Assembly: GCA_022702935.2 (NCBI GenBank)
Contig: JAKIML020000089.1
Span: 1 to 51,672 of the forward strand
Source of the DNA: Bacillota bacterium
GTDB taxonomy: Bacteria > Bacillota > Clostridia > DSM-8532
Length of the DNA: 51,672 nucleotides
Reading direction: 5' to 3'
Positions 1 to 9,210 of the stretch are shown here, one piece after another (the first letter of the stretch is position 1; the number at the start of each line of letters is the position of its first letter). The position numbers were made by a program, and so were the translations under genes. The notes beneath the pieces are model-generated. The model worked only from the letters and a program-made list of their open reading frames with translations. It was not told the DNA's origin and searched no databases.

Positions 1-82
1 CTGCAAGAATCCCGAGCTTATTGATGGTACGAATATAGTCATAGAGGAGCCTGGCCTCTTTGGAAGCATTGGGGTTTGTCAA
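1..82 (-). CDS. Probable glycoside hydrolase, GH26-like (N-terminal fragment)
   Basis: Only the first 27 codons lie in the window; the gene runs off the left edge. The start is a TTG preceded by AGAGGTGA at a normal distance. The visible protein begins MTNPNASKEARLLYDYIR and continues TINKLGILA. An NPNAS-x-EA opening followed by a helix and a G-I-L-A/S-G turn is, from memory, typical of the mature start of GH26 beta-mannanase-like catalytic domains. There is no signal peptide, so the enzyme would act in the cytoplasm on imported oligosaccharides, which fits its place downstream of the sugar-transport operon. The family call rests on very little sequence and is tentative; that a gene starts here is fairly secure. 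Confidence 0.42.
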   Translation of the reverse strand, partial: MTNPNASKEARLLYDYIRTINKLGILA

Positions 83-143
83 AGTAGGTTCACCTCTTTA
101 TTGATTTTCTTACTCACCTTAATCAGGAAAAATGCACAAAAGG

Positions 144-216
144 GGCTGCAGCACCAGCCCGTCTCAAGGCGGTTCCCGTCCTGACAGTGTCAGGAAGCGC
201 GAACGGTACTGCAGCC
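144..216 (-). terminator. Structured intergenic RNA, possible terminator or processing hairpin
   Basis: Read on the minus strand, an outer stem GGCTGCAG/CTGCAGCC (209-216 with 144-151) encloses a second element in which CCTGAC pairs with GTCAGG around a three-base loop (180-194). CCGT/ACGG can extend that inner stem outward. The outer stem is followed by CCTTTTGTGCATTTTT, a broken U-rich tract. It lies between the binding-protein stop and the next start, so it could partly terminate or stabilise the upstream message. The U-tract is imperfect and the outer loop long, so full termination is doubtful. Confidence 0.45.
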
Positions 217-248
217 AATGATTCCAGAGCTAGGCAATATTAAATTCC

Positions 249-1694
249 TTATTTGAACGCATTATTCAGAGCATCCTGCAGAACGGGTTTAGCAGCCTCA
301 ACAGCCTGTGCAGGCGTGCTGGTCTTGTCAACAACAATGGGGCTCCAGATGGTAGCGCCAAAGTCGAATCCGTTCAGGGAGTTCCAGAGATCCACCTTCA
401 AATTGGAGCCGCACATATAGGCTAACTCTACGTCTTCGTCATCCAGGAAGCAGCTTTCAAACCAGGTCGGATCATCTCTGAGGTCGGTGTCACCCTGATG
501 CCAGTTCATGAATTCTTCGAAGATCTGGAAGACCTTGTCGGCATCCTTGACACCAACAGGAATCATGTACCAGTTGCCCTGAACGGGGCTGTAGGCTTTG
601 CCATCACCGCTGGGTCCGGTAGGATAGGGCACCACATGGAATTCAAAAGGCAGGCTTCCGCCATCTGCCGCAGCGGCGTCAATCTCCTGCTTGTTGAGCC
701 ATGCCTGTGCAGTCCAGAACATAACCTTGCCGTCCGACCAGGCCAGCAGGTTGTCATTCCAGTCTTCCCAGGTCCAGGGTCTTGCCGATTTGTCCACATT
801 GTACAGACGATTGATGAATTCAAGGGCTTCCATGACAGGCTTGGAGCTTAAGCCCTCGGTCTTGGAACCAGCAATGCTGCCGCCGTTGTTCATTACAAGA
901 CCATTAACAAAGTCGGTAAATACGCCGCCGTAGCCGTATACATCGGTAACACCGTCGCCGTCATTATCCCTGATGCCCTTCTTGGCATACTCGGCAAACT
1001 TTTCCCAGTTCCATTGACCTTTCTTATACAGTTCACGGGGCTGTTCAAGACCCAGTTCTTCGATCATGGTGGCGTTATAGCCCATATAAATGCCGGACTG
1101 GGGCAATCCCTGTTCAGTAAACAGATAGGTTCCGCCAAGAGCATCCAGGGGCTTAAAGATAATCTGTTCATTAAAGAGATCCGAGTTGGCGGGGGCAACC
1201 TTGGTTAAATCTTGTGCCAATCCGTTCAGAACGGCAGGAATACCGAACTGAAGGTCGGTCAAATAAAGATCACAGTCAGGGGTACCGGCTGCGATGGAGG
1301 TATTAATACTGTTGATAATACCTTCCCAGCCTAAGTTGACATATTCAATGCGGCAATTGTATTTCTGCTCAATACGTCTTACATTGTCCAGTCTCATCTG
1401 AGCAGTCAGGGCATTATTCATACCCGGGTCGTCGTTAATGCTCTTATGAGCACTGGTATAAAAGTAGTCCCACCAGATACCCACTTTGATGGTTCTTCCA
1501 CCGAAGTCAAAGGCAGGATATCTGTCAGGCTCTGGTTCGGGTGTGGCTGTTGCACTCTGGGTCGGCTCAGGTGTCGCTGTGGCTGTGGGGGTAGTGGTTT
1601 CGGTTCCAACCTTCTGAGTGCCTCCGCAGGCTGCCATCAGGAGGAGCATGGACAGCACCAAAAGCATGGATACCAGTTTCTTTGTTCTTACCAT
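249..1694 (-). CDS. Carbohydrate ABC transporter substrate-binding lipoprotein
   Basis: A 481-aa extracellular solute-binding protein. Residues 1-23 form a lipoprotein signal ending LLLMAAC, so Cys23 should be lipidated and the protein tethered outside the membrane. A Thr/Pro/Glu-rich linker (about 30-57) precedes the binding domain. Late in the first lobe it has a DNDGDG acidic loop that resembles a calcium-binding turn and is common in oligosaccharide-binding proteins of this type. It is the last transporter gene of the operon, 45 bases after a permease, with an AAGGAG ribosome binding site. With the two permeases just upstream it makes a second importer set. No ATPase is nearby, so a shared MsmK/MalK-type ATPase elsewhere is presumed. 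The ligand cannot be read from sequence; an oligosaccharide is likely. Confidence 0.9.
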   Translation of the reverse strand: MVRTKKLVSMLLVLSMLLLMAACGGTQKVGTETTTPTATATPEPTQSATATPEPEPDRYPAFDFGGRTIKVGIWWDYFYTSAHKSINDDPGMNNALTAQMRLDNVRRIEQKYNCRIEYVNLGWEGIINSINTSIAAGTPDCDLYLTDLQFGIPAVLNGLAQDLTKVAPANSDLFNEQIIFKPLDALGGTYLFTEQGLPQSGIYMGYNATMIEELGLEQPRELYKKGQWNWEKFAEYAKKGIRDNDGDGVTDVYGYGGVFTDFVNGLVMNNGGSIAGSKTEGLSSKPVMEALEFINRLYNVDKSARPWTWEDWNDNLLAWSDGKVMFWTAQAWLNKQEIDAAAADGGSLPFEFHVVPYPTGPSGDGKAYSPVQGNWYMIPVGVKDADKVFQIFEEFMNWHQGDTDLRDDPTWFESCFLDDEDVELAYMCGSNLKVDLWNSLNGFDFGATIWSPIVVDKTSTPAQAVEAAKPVLQDALNNAFK

Positions 1695-1739
1695 AGAAAT
1701 AACTCCTTTCTTTTATTGATTTGGAGAGCATTGAGAGCC

Positions 1740-2729
1740 TTAACCAACAATGCCGCTTCGCTCAAGTCCCTCCATAAAATAACGCTGTAAGAAAAGATAG
1801 AAGATTAAAATTGGCAAAAGTGCAAGGACAACCCCTGCATAGACATAGAGCTGCGAAATTAAAGGATCCTTGACCCTGTCAACAAAGGAGATGGTGGATT
1901 GAATGGTGGACAAACGGAAGGTGAGGTTTTTATCCATGGGCATGGTGAAAAGCTGGACGTAGAACATGTCGTTATATTGCCAAACCATGGAAAATATGCC
2001 CACTGTCAGCACCGCAGGCATGGCATTGACCAGCATGATTCTGAAATAGGTATAGAAGGTGCCCGCACCATCAATGAGCGCAGCCTCTTCAATCTCTTTA
2101 GGCAGCCCGCGGAAAAACTGTCTGAATATGTAGATATACAAACCGGAGCGCAGGCCCGAGGCAAAGAGTGAGAGGATATACATGGGAGTCTGGGATTGCA
2201 GCAGATTAAGCGGCTCACCTCTGAATAGGCTGATGAGGCCCAGAACATCCCAGCTTCTGAAATGCCGGTATAAAGGCAGCATGATGGTATGGGTCGGAAG
2301 GATAATGGTAATGACCACACAGGCAAATAAAAGCTTTTTAAACGGAAAATCAAACCGTGCAAAGCCATAGCCTGCCATGGAGGTGATGAAGATTTGGATC
2401 AGGGTCACCCCTGCCACATAGATTAAGGAATTGAGCAGGGTTTTAAAGTAGTCAAGCCTCATGGCCGCCAGCTTGTAATTGCCCAGATGGGGCTCTAGGG
2501 GGAAGAGAAAGACTGACGGGTTATAAACATCTGTGGGGGAAAAGAAGGAGTTGCTCACAATACTGATAATGGGCCCCAGAATGATAAATGCAATACCCGA
2601 AAGAATAACCCCCTTAAAAATGGAGAAAAGCAAGGCCTTCCCTTTGTGCATATACCGCAAGTATTTGTTCATTTTGACATCGTCGTTGACGATGCTTTCC
2701 CACTTGGATTTTATCAGATTTGCTTTCAA
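1740..2729 (-). CDS. Carbohydrate ABC transporter permease (MalG-like)
   Basis: A 329-aa inner-membrane permease of the CUT1 sugar-importer family. After a hydrophilic N-terminus of about 35 residues there are about six membrane segments. The cytoplasmic coupling loop is EEAALIDGAGTFYTYFRIML, a clear EAA---G motif that contacts the ATPase. The start is TTG with GGGAGG upstream. The gene lies 20 bases after its partner permease and before the lipoprotein binding protein, giving the usual permease-permease-SBP order. The N-terminal extension is longer than in most MalG proteins. Confidence 0.9.
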   Translation of the reverse strand: MKANLIKSKWESIVNDDVKMNKYLRYMHKGKALLFSIFKGVILSGIAFIILGPIISIVSNSFFSPTDVYNPSVFLFPLEPHLGNYKLAAMRLDYFKTLLNSLIYVAGVTLIQIFITSMAGYGFARFDFPFKKLLFACVVITIILPTHTIMLPLYRHFRSWDVLGLISLFRGEPLNLLQSQTPMYILSLFASGLRSGLYIYIFRQFFRGLPKEIEEAALIDGAGTFYTYFRIMLVNAMPAVLTVGIFSMVWQYNDMFYVQLFTMPMDKNLTFRLSTIQSTISFVDRVKDPLISQLYVYAGVVLALLPILIFYLFLQRYFMEGLERSGIVG

Positions 2730-2749
2730 TGCCCTGGCCTCCCTTTGGT

Positions 2750-3655
2750 CTAGTTATGGTAAAAGGTTTTCTTGGAAATCATCACACAGATAACGGTTAA
2801 GACAATGCAGACCATAACGGTGCTCAACACACTCATGGCCGAGCTCAACCCGTAATTGTAGCTTGAAAAAGCTGTCTCATAGGCAATGCGCACCACTTCG
2901 CTGTTGACGAAGGAATCCACAATGGTATACACCACATTGGTCAGAATAAGGGGTGATACAATGGGGAAGGTAATCTTCCAAAAGGTTTCATAGGTTGTAG
3001 CACCCTCAATTTTTGAAACCTCATAGAGGGCCGGAGATATGGACTGAAGCGCTGCCAGAAAAATGACAATCTGTATGCTGGAGGCCCGAACAATCTCATA
3101 AATACGGGAGACCAGACCCTCCACATAATCTATCAGTCTTATAGGAAGCCCCAGATCCAGAAAAACATCAATGATAATATCCATATTCACACCCGATGCC
3201 GGGGTCATTTCCTGAACCATGGCAGCAGCACCGCCCTGGATGTTTTGGGTGGCCAGCTCCAGGGTCTGGGCCACTGCTCCCGAGCCCAGTAAAATGGGCA
3301 GGAAATAAATAGCACGAACCAGGCCCCTTCCTTTAAAACGAGAGTTGAGAAGAATGGCAATAAAGAGGCTGAAGAAAATGATGAAGGGAACATCAATCAG
3401 GATATCCACTAAGGAATTGACCAAAATCTGATTGAAATCCGCATGCTCAAACAAGGCATATCTGAAATTCTCCAAACCGATAAAGGTGGAGGTATAGCCC
3501 CCGGTCTCAGCAAACTCGATTCTGCTTAAGGAGAAGCTGACGGTCTGAATAAGACTCCTTAGGTAGAAGACCAGAAAACCGATGAGCCACGGCAGGATAA
3601 AAAGCAATCCTGTGATGGAGCGTTTTTGGCTGAGTGTTAGTCCTTTGTTTTTCAT
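2750..3655 (-). CDS. Carbohydrate ABC transporter permease (MalF-like)
   Basis: A 301-aa CUT1 permease with about six membrane segments. The first follows the KRSITGLLFILPWLIGFLVF start region. The EAA loop reads LYEVSKIEGATTYETFWKIT; its second residue is V where A is usual, but the glycine and the overall pattern are kept. A large extracytoplasmic loop sits between the third and fourth helices. The ATG overlaps the stop of the upstream DUF5696-type gene by four bases, so the two are translationally coupled. It should form the heteromeric channel with the next permease. Confidence 0.88.
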   Translation of the reverse strand: MKNKGLTLSQKRSITGLLFILPWLIGFLVFYLRSLIQTVSFSLSRIEFAETGGYTSTFIGLENFRYALFEHADFNQILVNSLVDILIDVPFIIFFSLFIAILLNSRFKGRGLVRAIYFLPILLGSGAVAQTLELATQNIQGGAAAMVQEMTPASGVNMDIIIDVFLDLGLPIRLIDYVEGLVSRIYEIVRASSIQIVIFLAALQSISPALYEVSKIEGATTYETFWKITFPIVSPLILTNVVYTIVDSFVNSEVVRIAYETAFSSYNYGLSSAMSVLSTVMVCIVLTVICVMISKKTFYHN

Positions 3656-6234
3656 TGCGCTATCCCCTCCAGAACATAGCCTCTGGCAGGCAGAGTCCTT
3701 CCCCCAAGGCTGACCTCCTCATGATTGGTGTTGATATAAAGAACGCAGCCATTCTCATAGGTGATGCACCGGACGCCCTCTGCGAGAATCCGATGATCCA
3801 CCATGAGGCTTCCCCGGGTGTGCTTCAGGACCTCATTGGCCTTATGATAGAGTTCTACAGCCTGTTTCAGCCATGTTTCGTAATAGGTGGAATACATATA
3901 ATTCAAGCCGCTGTATTTCATGTCGCTGGAATTCTCATAAGTTAGGAGGAAGTGGGGCGAAGCCCCCGTCTCAATGAGCTCAAGCAGGATATCCGCTTCA
4001 TCATAACGGCTGGAGAGGTTCAGGGCCTTGCCTGTATAATCGATGCATCCATGAAGTACCATCTGATAGAAGGGAATTTCCTCGTCCACAATATAAAAGG
4101 GATTATGCCCCATGGGGACATTGACAAGGTCGCTGGCATAGGCCCAGGCGTAGTCGTATCCCCCCTGAATCATCAGATGGTCCATGCTTTGCTTTATCTT
4201 GTCCATTTGAGCCAGTACAATCTGTTTGGATTCCTGCCGGTTGATTATCTGGCTTCTGCGTTTATCGGAGGCCACCATATCCCCCATATCCCTTAAGGAA
4301 ACAGCCTTAAGTTCAACCTTTTCCATCCCTTTCAGGAAACGATCCACATGGCGCACCAGGAATTTGGGAGAAAGCACATTATACATGGTCTCATAGTAAT
4401 TCATGGGGCCAATCCTCAGCGTGGCGGGATTGACCCGTCCCATGGCCACCGACAAGCCTGAATAATACTGGGAATTCTCCAGTCTCCAGTTGTAATGGAT
4501 ACCCTCGGCCTCATAGGTAACCCGTTGAATGGCAACATCTCCATACAGCCTTCCGCCCATGTCCTTAAGCCTTTTATCCAGGCTGTACAGCGCCTTCTTT
4601 CCTCCCAGAACCGACTCTACCTTGATCTTGATGGGGACATCGTGGTAATAGCCCCCATTGAACCAGCCCAGGTAATTGACCCTCAGGGCGGAGATCCCCT
4701 GGCTGTTGAAAGCCTCCACGATCTTTTGGGCCTGATCAAATCGGGTCATGGCATGGACGCCCATATAATTCACACCCAGAATGCTTTTCTGTATTTTGAC
4801 GCCACCCAGGAGATCCAGATAGAAAGGGATATCCCCTTCCTCTTTACGGGCAGTCAGAATGCCCCTTTCAATAAGCTCGTCCCTGTAGTGATTGGCCATG
4901 CCCGAGTAGCTTGCCTCCTCGGGGCCAAGAAAGCTATAGCTGACCTTCAGCTCCAGCTTATAAAGATCCTTCTCAAGGGTTGGCAGATCTGCCGACACGC
5001 CCGTAGTCCCAAATACAGAAACCCTTTCATAGCCGCGGACCGAAAAGCTGGGATACACATAGTTGTAGCTGTTAATGCTTCCCGAGACCCGGGCGATAAT
5101 ATTGGCCAGGGTCTCCCCCCCAGTAATCTCGGCAAAAACAGCCCTGTCTCCCTTCTTAATGCCAAAGACAGGGAGCCTGATTTTCTCTGTTTCTTCCACC
5201 ACCGTAAAGGAAGGGGTGCATTCGTCCAAGCCATAGACATATTGGTTATATTTTTCGTTGGATTTACCGTTGTTGAAATAGATTAAGGAACCCGAACCAT
5301 TGGGAACAAAGAGATATCCGTCCTCATTGACCCCTCCGGCGCTGAGGAAGCAAAGCAAATCAATGGCTGCCAGCTTTCCGCTTCCCGTCTCAATGATCTG
5401 CCCCGTAGGAATACTGACCTCCAAATGCTGCCCCACCAGCCGATACTCCAAGGGTATGGTAAAGGTGGTGCGTTCCTGGGCCTCACCGCCTGAAACAAGC
5501 GCTGCGTCCTCATCGAAATCGGCAATGGTATAGCCCGCCTTCTCAAAAAGCTTATTGAGTTTCTGAAGGCCTACCTTGCTGACCCTGATACCGGCGGTCA
5601 GCTCCAGAAAGCCGGGATAGCTTTCCGATTCCATATAACTGCTTTTTATGGTTTTTGCATCTTTATCCTCCAGCCTGCTCAAAACCTTTTCCTCAAGGCG
5701 TTCCGGAGAAATAACGGGCGGAACAATGCCCGTGGGATTGGTAAGATCCCCTAAAAGGTAGACATAGCGGATGCCGTCCTTCAGCTTCTCTATTTCAAAC
5801 TGGCCCCGCTCCACGCTGAACTCATAGTTGTTCATGGTAGCCTCGGTCATGGTGATATCGTAATAGGTGAGGGTAAACTGAGAACTTAAGGCCGACTTGT
5901 TCCTTCCCGTCGCAATGGCATCCTCGCTTCTGTCGGGCGGATTGGAATAGGTGAGCTGGCCCGAGCGCTTGTCATAGACAGCGATTTCAGTTGTCTCTGG
6001 ATTGGTGTACAGCTTAAGATAATCATTTTCGGCAGCCAATACCATGCCGGGCACATGCTTGCCCTGGTCCTCAAGGGGCGAAAACGGGGTGCCCTCCTCG
6101 TAGGTATAGCCCTTGAGGTATTGCCTGTATGCATTATAAAAGAAGTAGTTTAAGCACAGGTGCAGGCCATAGCCTACCACTGCAGCCAGGACTATCCCTA
6201 TAATCACCAAACGGATCTTCTTTGCTTTACTCAC
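3652..6234 (-). CDS. DUF5696-type membrane-anchored protein, glycosidase-like fold possible
   Basis: An 860-aa protein with a GTG start and one N-terminal membrane segment (about residues 8-30), predicted to face outward. The middle and C-terminal parts look like a large secreted beta-sandwich plus barrel protein. It resembles the DUF5696 proteins usually found inside two-importer sugar operons of Firmicutes. The resemblance is from memory of the family and its context, not a search. I see no lipobox, and no catalytic pair I can name with confidence. Its place between the two transporter sets suggests it handles or senses the same glycan outside the cell. It overlaps the downstream permease by four bases. 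Confidence 0.7.
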   Translation of the reverse strand: MSKAKKIRLVIIGIVLAAVVGYGLHLCLNYFFYNAYRQYLKGYTYEEGTPFSPLEDQGKHVPGMVLAAENDYLKLYTNPETTEIAVYDKRSGQLTYSNPPDRSEDAIATGRNKSALSSQFTLTYYDITMTEATMNNYEFSVERGQFEIEKLKDGIRYVYLLGDLTNPTGIVPPVISPERLEEKVLSRLEDKDAKTIKSSYMESESYPGFLELTAGIRVSKVGLQKLNKLFEKAGYTIADFDEDAALVSGGEAQERTTFTIPLEYRLVGQHLEVSIPTGQIIETGSGKLAAIDLLCFLSAGGVNEDGYLFVPNGSGSLIYFNNGKSNEKYNQYVYGLDECTPSFTVVEETEKIRLPVFGIKKGDRAVFAEITGGETLANIIARVSGSINSYNYVYPSFSVRGYERVSVFGTTGVSADLPTLEKDLYKLELKVSYSFLGPEEASYSGMANHYRDELIERGILTARKEEGDIPFYLDLLGGVKIQKSILGVNYMGVHAMTRFDQAQKIVEAFNSQGISALRVNYLGWFNGGYYHDVPIKIKVESVLGGKKALYSLDKRLKDMGGRLYGDVAIQRVTYEAEGIHYNWRLENSQYYSGLSVAMGRVNPATLRIGPMNYYETMYNVLSPKFLVRHVDRFLKGMEKVELKAVSLRDMGDMVASDKRRSQIINRQESKQIVLAQMDKIKQSMDHLMIQGGYDYAWAYASDLVNVPMGHNPFYIVDEEIPFYQMVLHGCIDYTGKALNLSSRYDEADILLELIETGASPHFLLTYENSSDMKYSGLNYMYSTYYETWLKQAVELYHKANEVLKHTRGSLMVDHRILAEGVRCITYENGCVLYINTNHEEVSLGGRTLPARGYVLEGIAQ

Positions 6235-6247
6235 CCAAACGAACCCC

Positions 6248-6874
6248 CTAAACCCTGATAATCAATTCGGTGTAAATGCTTCTGAAGAACGAGATAATCT
6301 GAGTGACAAGATAGGCCAGAAGCAGAGCGATAAAAATGATCAATATGGCCGCAATAAAGGTCAGAAGCATGGTTAAAAGGGTTTTGCCAAAGCTGTATCC
6401 ATGGACGGTCATAATACCGATGAGGAGCAATGCAATGAAAAACACAATGGCTACGGCCTTAATCAGGTAATAGATGCTCTCCTCATCTGCCGCAATGAAC
6501 CAGGACAAAATGGTGGCCGGAATAAAGGTCAAAACCATGGGCAGCATGGAATAGCTGATCACCATAAAAATGTCCTTGAATCGCCCTTCCCCGTTCATCA
6601 GACAGGTCACCGACCAATTGGCCACCGAAAAGAGCAGCACGGCAATCCCGACACCCAAAACATCGGTGAGACTGTCAACATATAAGGGATTGAGTTCATT
6701 GACCACAAACCCGGCATACTTTCTGTTCAGCGTAAAGGACAGGCCGAACAGGAACACCAGCAGTACCGCAACAATAAGGCTGCCCTTCTCCCTGTGCCTC
6801 AGCTCATAGAATCCGTCGAAGGGATGGAAAAGAATATAAAAAGGGAATCGAAGCTTTTCCTTATTCAACGTCAA
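6248..6874 (-). CDS. Yip1-like integral membrane protein
   Basis: A 208-aa membrane protein with about five hydrophobic segments (near residues 32-48, 70-90, 110-130, 140-160 and 165-195) and a short charged N-terminus with the PFYILFHPFDGFYELR motif typical of bacterial Yip1-domain proteins. Its start overlaps the end of the NHL gene. A TTG only 3 bases after AGGAGG (6874) or the TTG two codons later are both possible starts. Function is unknown. It recurs with NHL and DUF5696 proteins in sugar-transport operons, so a role in assembling or anchoring that complex is an inference from context. Confidence 0.7.
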   Translation of the reverse strand: MTLNKEKLRFPFYILFHPFDGFYELRHREKGSLIVAVLLVFLFGLSFTLNRKYAGFVVNELNPLYVDSLTDVLGVGIAVLLFSVANWSVTCLMNGEGRFKDIFMVISYSMLPMVLTFIPATILSWFIAADEESIYYLIKAVAIVFFIALLLIGIMTVHGYSFGKTLLTMLLTFIAAILIIFIALLLAYLVTQIISFFRSIYTELIIRV

Positions 6875-8321
6875 CAGCCTCCTTCTTTCTATGTCTCATA
6901 ACCGCTGACCTGACCAACAGAGCCAGAACCACCAGAACAAGAAGGGTGAGGATGGTTCCGAGATTTTCCTTTAAAATCTCATCCCTGTATCGCTTGTAGG
7001 CTATGGAGTAATATTCCTTGTCCATGCCCAGCTTAAGGTATTCCATGGCTGTTTTGTTTTCTCCGGCCGCCAGATAGGCCTTGCCAATCCCCGAGTAGGC
7101 CAGCTCAAAATTGGAATCCCACTGAATGATCTTCTTCCAGAGCTCCACGGCGGAAGCCTCATCCCCCTCAAACCTCAAGGACACGGCCTCATCAATCAGC
7201 CTGCCGTATTCGGTGCTTTCAAAGGTGACAATCTCGTTGGTATGGGAATCCAGGACCAGAATCTTCCGATCCTTCATGTCAATGGCGGTGGGATTCTTGA
7301 AGGTGCCTGTCTGGCTTCCCTTGCCACCGAATATATAAAGGAGATTTCCTTCATGGTCATAGGTAAAAATGCGTCCGCGGGTCATGTCGAGGATGGAATA
7401 GATCCCCTTTCCCCGATACACCACATCAATGATACGGGAGGGCCCGGAGTACTCGCGGCCCAGCCGCCAATAAAGGTCGCCGCTTAAGGAGCCGTCCTTT
7501 TTCTTTTTGATAATATCCTGGCCCCGTGGATTGAGCCGTCTTACAGACTGCTTGCCATCAGGGTCGTAATTGGTGGCATAAACAAATCCGTCGGGGGCAA
7601 TATCCACATTGGTGAACTCGGTAGGAATGAACTTAACCTGTCTCTGCCTTTGCGCCTTGGTGGACAACCGCCGCCATATCTTTTCATAAAGGGTGATGGT
7701 TACCTTGATGGTCCCGGTAAATCCTGTAAAATCCCCCTTTTCATCAAAGGCCATAATGCCCTGGAACATGTTTTTGGAAACCACATAGACCCTGTCTGCA
7801 TAATCCACGGCAACCTTGAGCGGTGCAAACACAAAGTCGTCATCTAAAACCTCCGAGGTCGGGTTCTCAATGATTCTGTGAAGCAAACCCTCTTCCGTCA
7901 GGGCAACCACGCGGAAATTGCCGGTATCGGCAATGTAGATCTCATTCCTGTTGGTGACAAAAACGCCGGTGGGCGCGCTGAAGGTATCGACGCTTCCCTG
8001 ATTTGTAAATTCACTGATGATTCTCTCCACCTTCAGTGAGGCGTCGAGCACGACAATCCGGTTGTTCCCGGTGTCGGCAATATACACCCTGCCATCCTCG
8101 GCCACATACAAATCCTGCGGGGATTTAAAGGCGCCCACCCCCAGGCTGTCACCTGAGAGATTGCCCGACGGGACATAGGCGGCAGGGGTATAGTAAACAT
8201 CTCCCCAATAGTCATAGTTGTAGGTGATATAGGGAATCCCTGCGGCCGCTGAGGCCTCGCAGGAGAGTATGGACAGCACCAATATCACAATTGCAATCAA
8301 GTGGAAGATTCTAAGCTTCAT
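6861..8321 (-). CDS. Secreted NHL-repeat protein with TPR and C-terminal membrane anchor
   Basis: A 486-aa protein. Residues 1-26 form a signal peptide ending SCEASAAA. Residues about 60-370 contain NHL beta-propeller blades, seen as repeated motifs such as SPQDLYVAEDGRVYIADTGN and APTGVFVTNRNEIYIADTGN. About residues 385-440 form TPR-like helices (DEASAVELWKKIIQWDSNFE). A membrane helix near 455-472 is followed by a basic tail. The topology is an extracytoplasmic propeller anchored at its C-terminus. The GGAGGAGAG ribosome binding site fixes the ATG. It lies between the first permease pair and the Yip1-like gene. NHL propellers bind proteins or ligands; I infer a scaffolding role rather than an enzyme. 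Confidence 0.82.
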   Translation of the reverse strand: MKLRIFHLIAIVILVLSILSCEASAAAGIPYITYNYDYWGDVYYTPAAYVPSGNLSGDSLGVGAFKSPQDLYVAEDGRVYIADTGNNRIVVLDASLKVERIISEFTNQGSVDTFSAPTGVFVTNRNEIYIADTGNFRVVALTEEGLLHRIIENPTSEVLDDDFVFAPLKVAVDYADRVYVVSKNMFQGIMAFDEKGDFTGFTGTIKVTITLYEKIWRRLSTKAQRQRQVKFIPTEFTNVDIAPDGFVYATNYDPDGKQSVRRLNPRGQDIIKKKKDGSLSGDLYWRLGREYSGPSRIIDVVYRGKGIYSILDMTRGRIFTYDHEGNLLYIFGGKGSQTGTFKNPTAIDMKDRKILVLDSHTNEIVTFESTEYGRLIDEAVSLRFEGDEASAVELWKKIIQWDSNFELAYSGIGKAYLAAGENKTAMEYLKLGMDKEYYSIAYKRYRDEILKENLGTILTLLVLVVLALLVRSAVMRHRKKEAVDVE

Positions 8322-8331
8322 GCCTCTCCTC

Positions 8332-9210
8332 CTAATCCTTCATGCCGGAAGTTGCCATGGTCTCGATAATATTGCTCTGGCAGAGAATGAAAAACAGAAT
8401 GGGAACAGCGGCAATTATCAGGGTGACCACTGCTGCAGCCCCTTGTCGTGCCGGTCCGCCATTGATGATTTGCTGCAGGGAATACTGAAGGGGCTTAAGC
8501 TCTTCATTTCTTAAAAAGGTGCTGCCCGTGTTGCCCCACATCTGCTGGAACTGCAGCACGGCCAGTGTCAGCCAGGCAGGCTTTACATTGGGCATGATAA
8601 TGGACCAATAGATGCGAAACTCTCCCGCACCGTCCAAAACGGCTGACTCAATCATGGAGTCGGGAAGCTGCTCCATGAACTGCTTCATCAGATAAAGTCC
8701 CAGGCCAAAGGCAAAGGATGGCAGAATCAGCGCCAGATAGGTATTGTTGATGCCCAGCTTGGAAATGATGAGGTAGTTCGGAATCTGGGTTACCTGCCAG
8801 GTGAACATGATGGACAGCACCACAATATTGAAAAGGAGTTTTCTTCCGGGAAAATCCCGCTTAGCCAGCGGATAGGCGGCCATGGAGGCAATGATGACAT
8901 GGCCCACAGTTCCCCCTGCAACGATAATAATAGTATTCAGAATATACCGGGTCAGGGGGACCCATGAGTTGGACATGAGCACCACCAGATCCGAGAAATT
9001 GTCCATGCTCGGATTCTTGGGAAATAGCATGGGCGGATAGCGGAACAACTCGTCCAGGGGCTTGAAGGCATTACTGATGATTAAGACCAGGGGCGCCGCC
9101 ATAAACACGCCGCAAATGCCCATAAAGACGAAAAGCATCACATTTCCGGCCATGGACCGGTTCAGGGAATGGTGGGTTAATCTTTTCCTTATCCTCTTTT
9201 GCTTCATCAC
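8332..9210 (-). CDS. Carbohydrate ABC transporter permease (MalG-like)
   Basis: A 292-aa CUT1 permease with six predicted membrane segments and the EAA loop MIESAVLDGAGEFRIYWSII, where EAA is changed to ESA. The GTG at 9210 overlaps the last base of the upstream permease's stop. An ATG one codon later is also possible, and AAGGTGGG serves either. It pairs with the preceding permease and the 981-aa binding protein as the first importer set of this operon. The presumed ATPase is not encoded here. Confidence 0.9.
   Translation of the reverse strand: MMKQKRIRKRLTHHSLNRSMAGNVMLFVFMGICGVFMAAPLVLIISNAFKPLDELFRYPPMLFPKNPSMDNFSDLVVLMSNSWVPLTRYILNTIIIVAGGTVGHVIIASMAAYPLAKRDFPGRKLLFNIVVLSIMFTWQVTQIPNYLIISKLGINNTYLALILPSFAFGLGLYLMKQFMEQLPDSMIESAVLDGAGEFRIYWSIIMPNVKPAWLTLAVLQFQQMWGNTGSTFLRNEELKPLQYSLQQIINGGPARQGAAAVVTLIIAAVPILFFILCQSNIIETMATSGMKD

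Noticed and set aside
4495-5286. 263-codon open frame on the plus strand inside the DUF5696-type gene
   Set aside because: It is antisense to a well-supported 860-aa gene, has no ribosome site and no recognisable motif.
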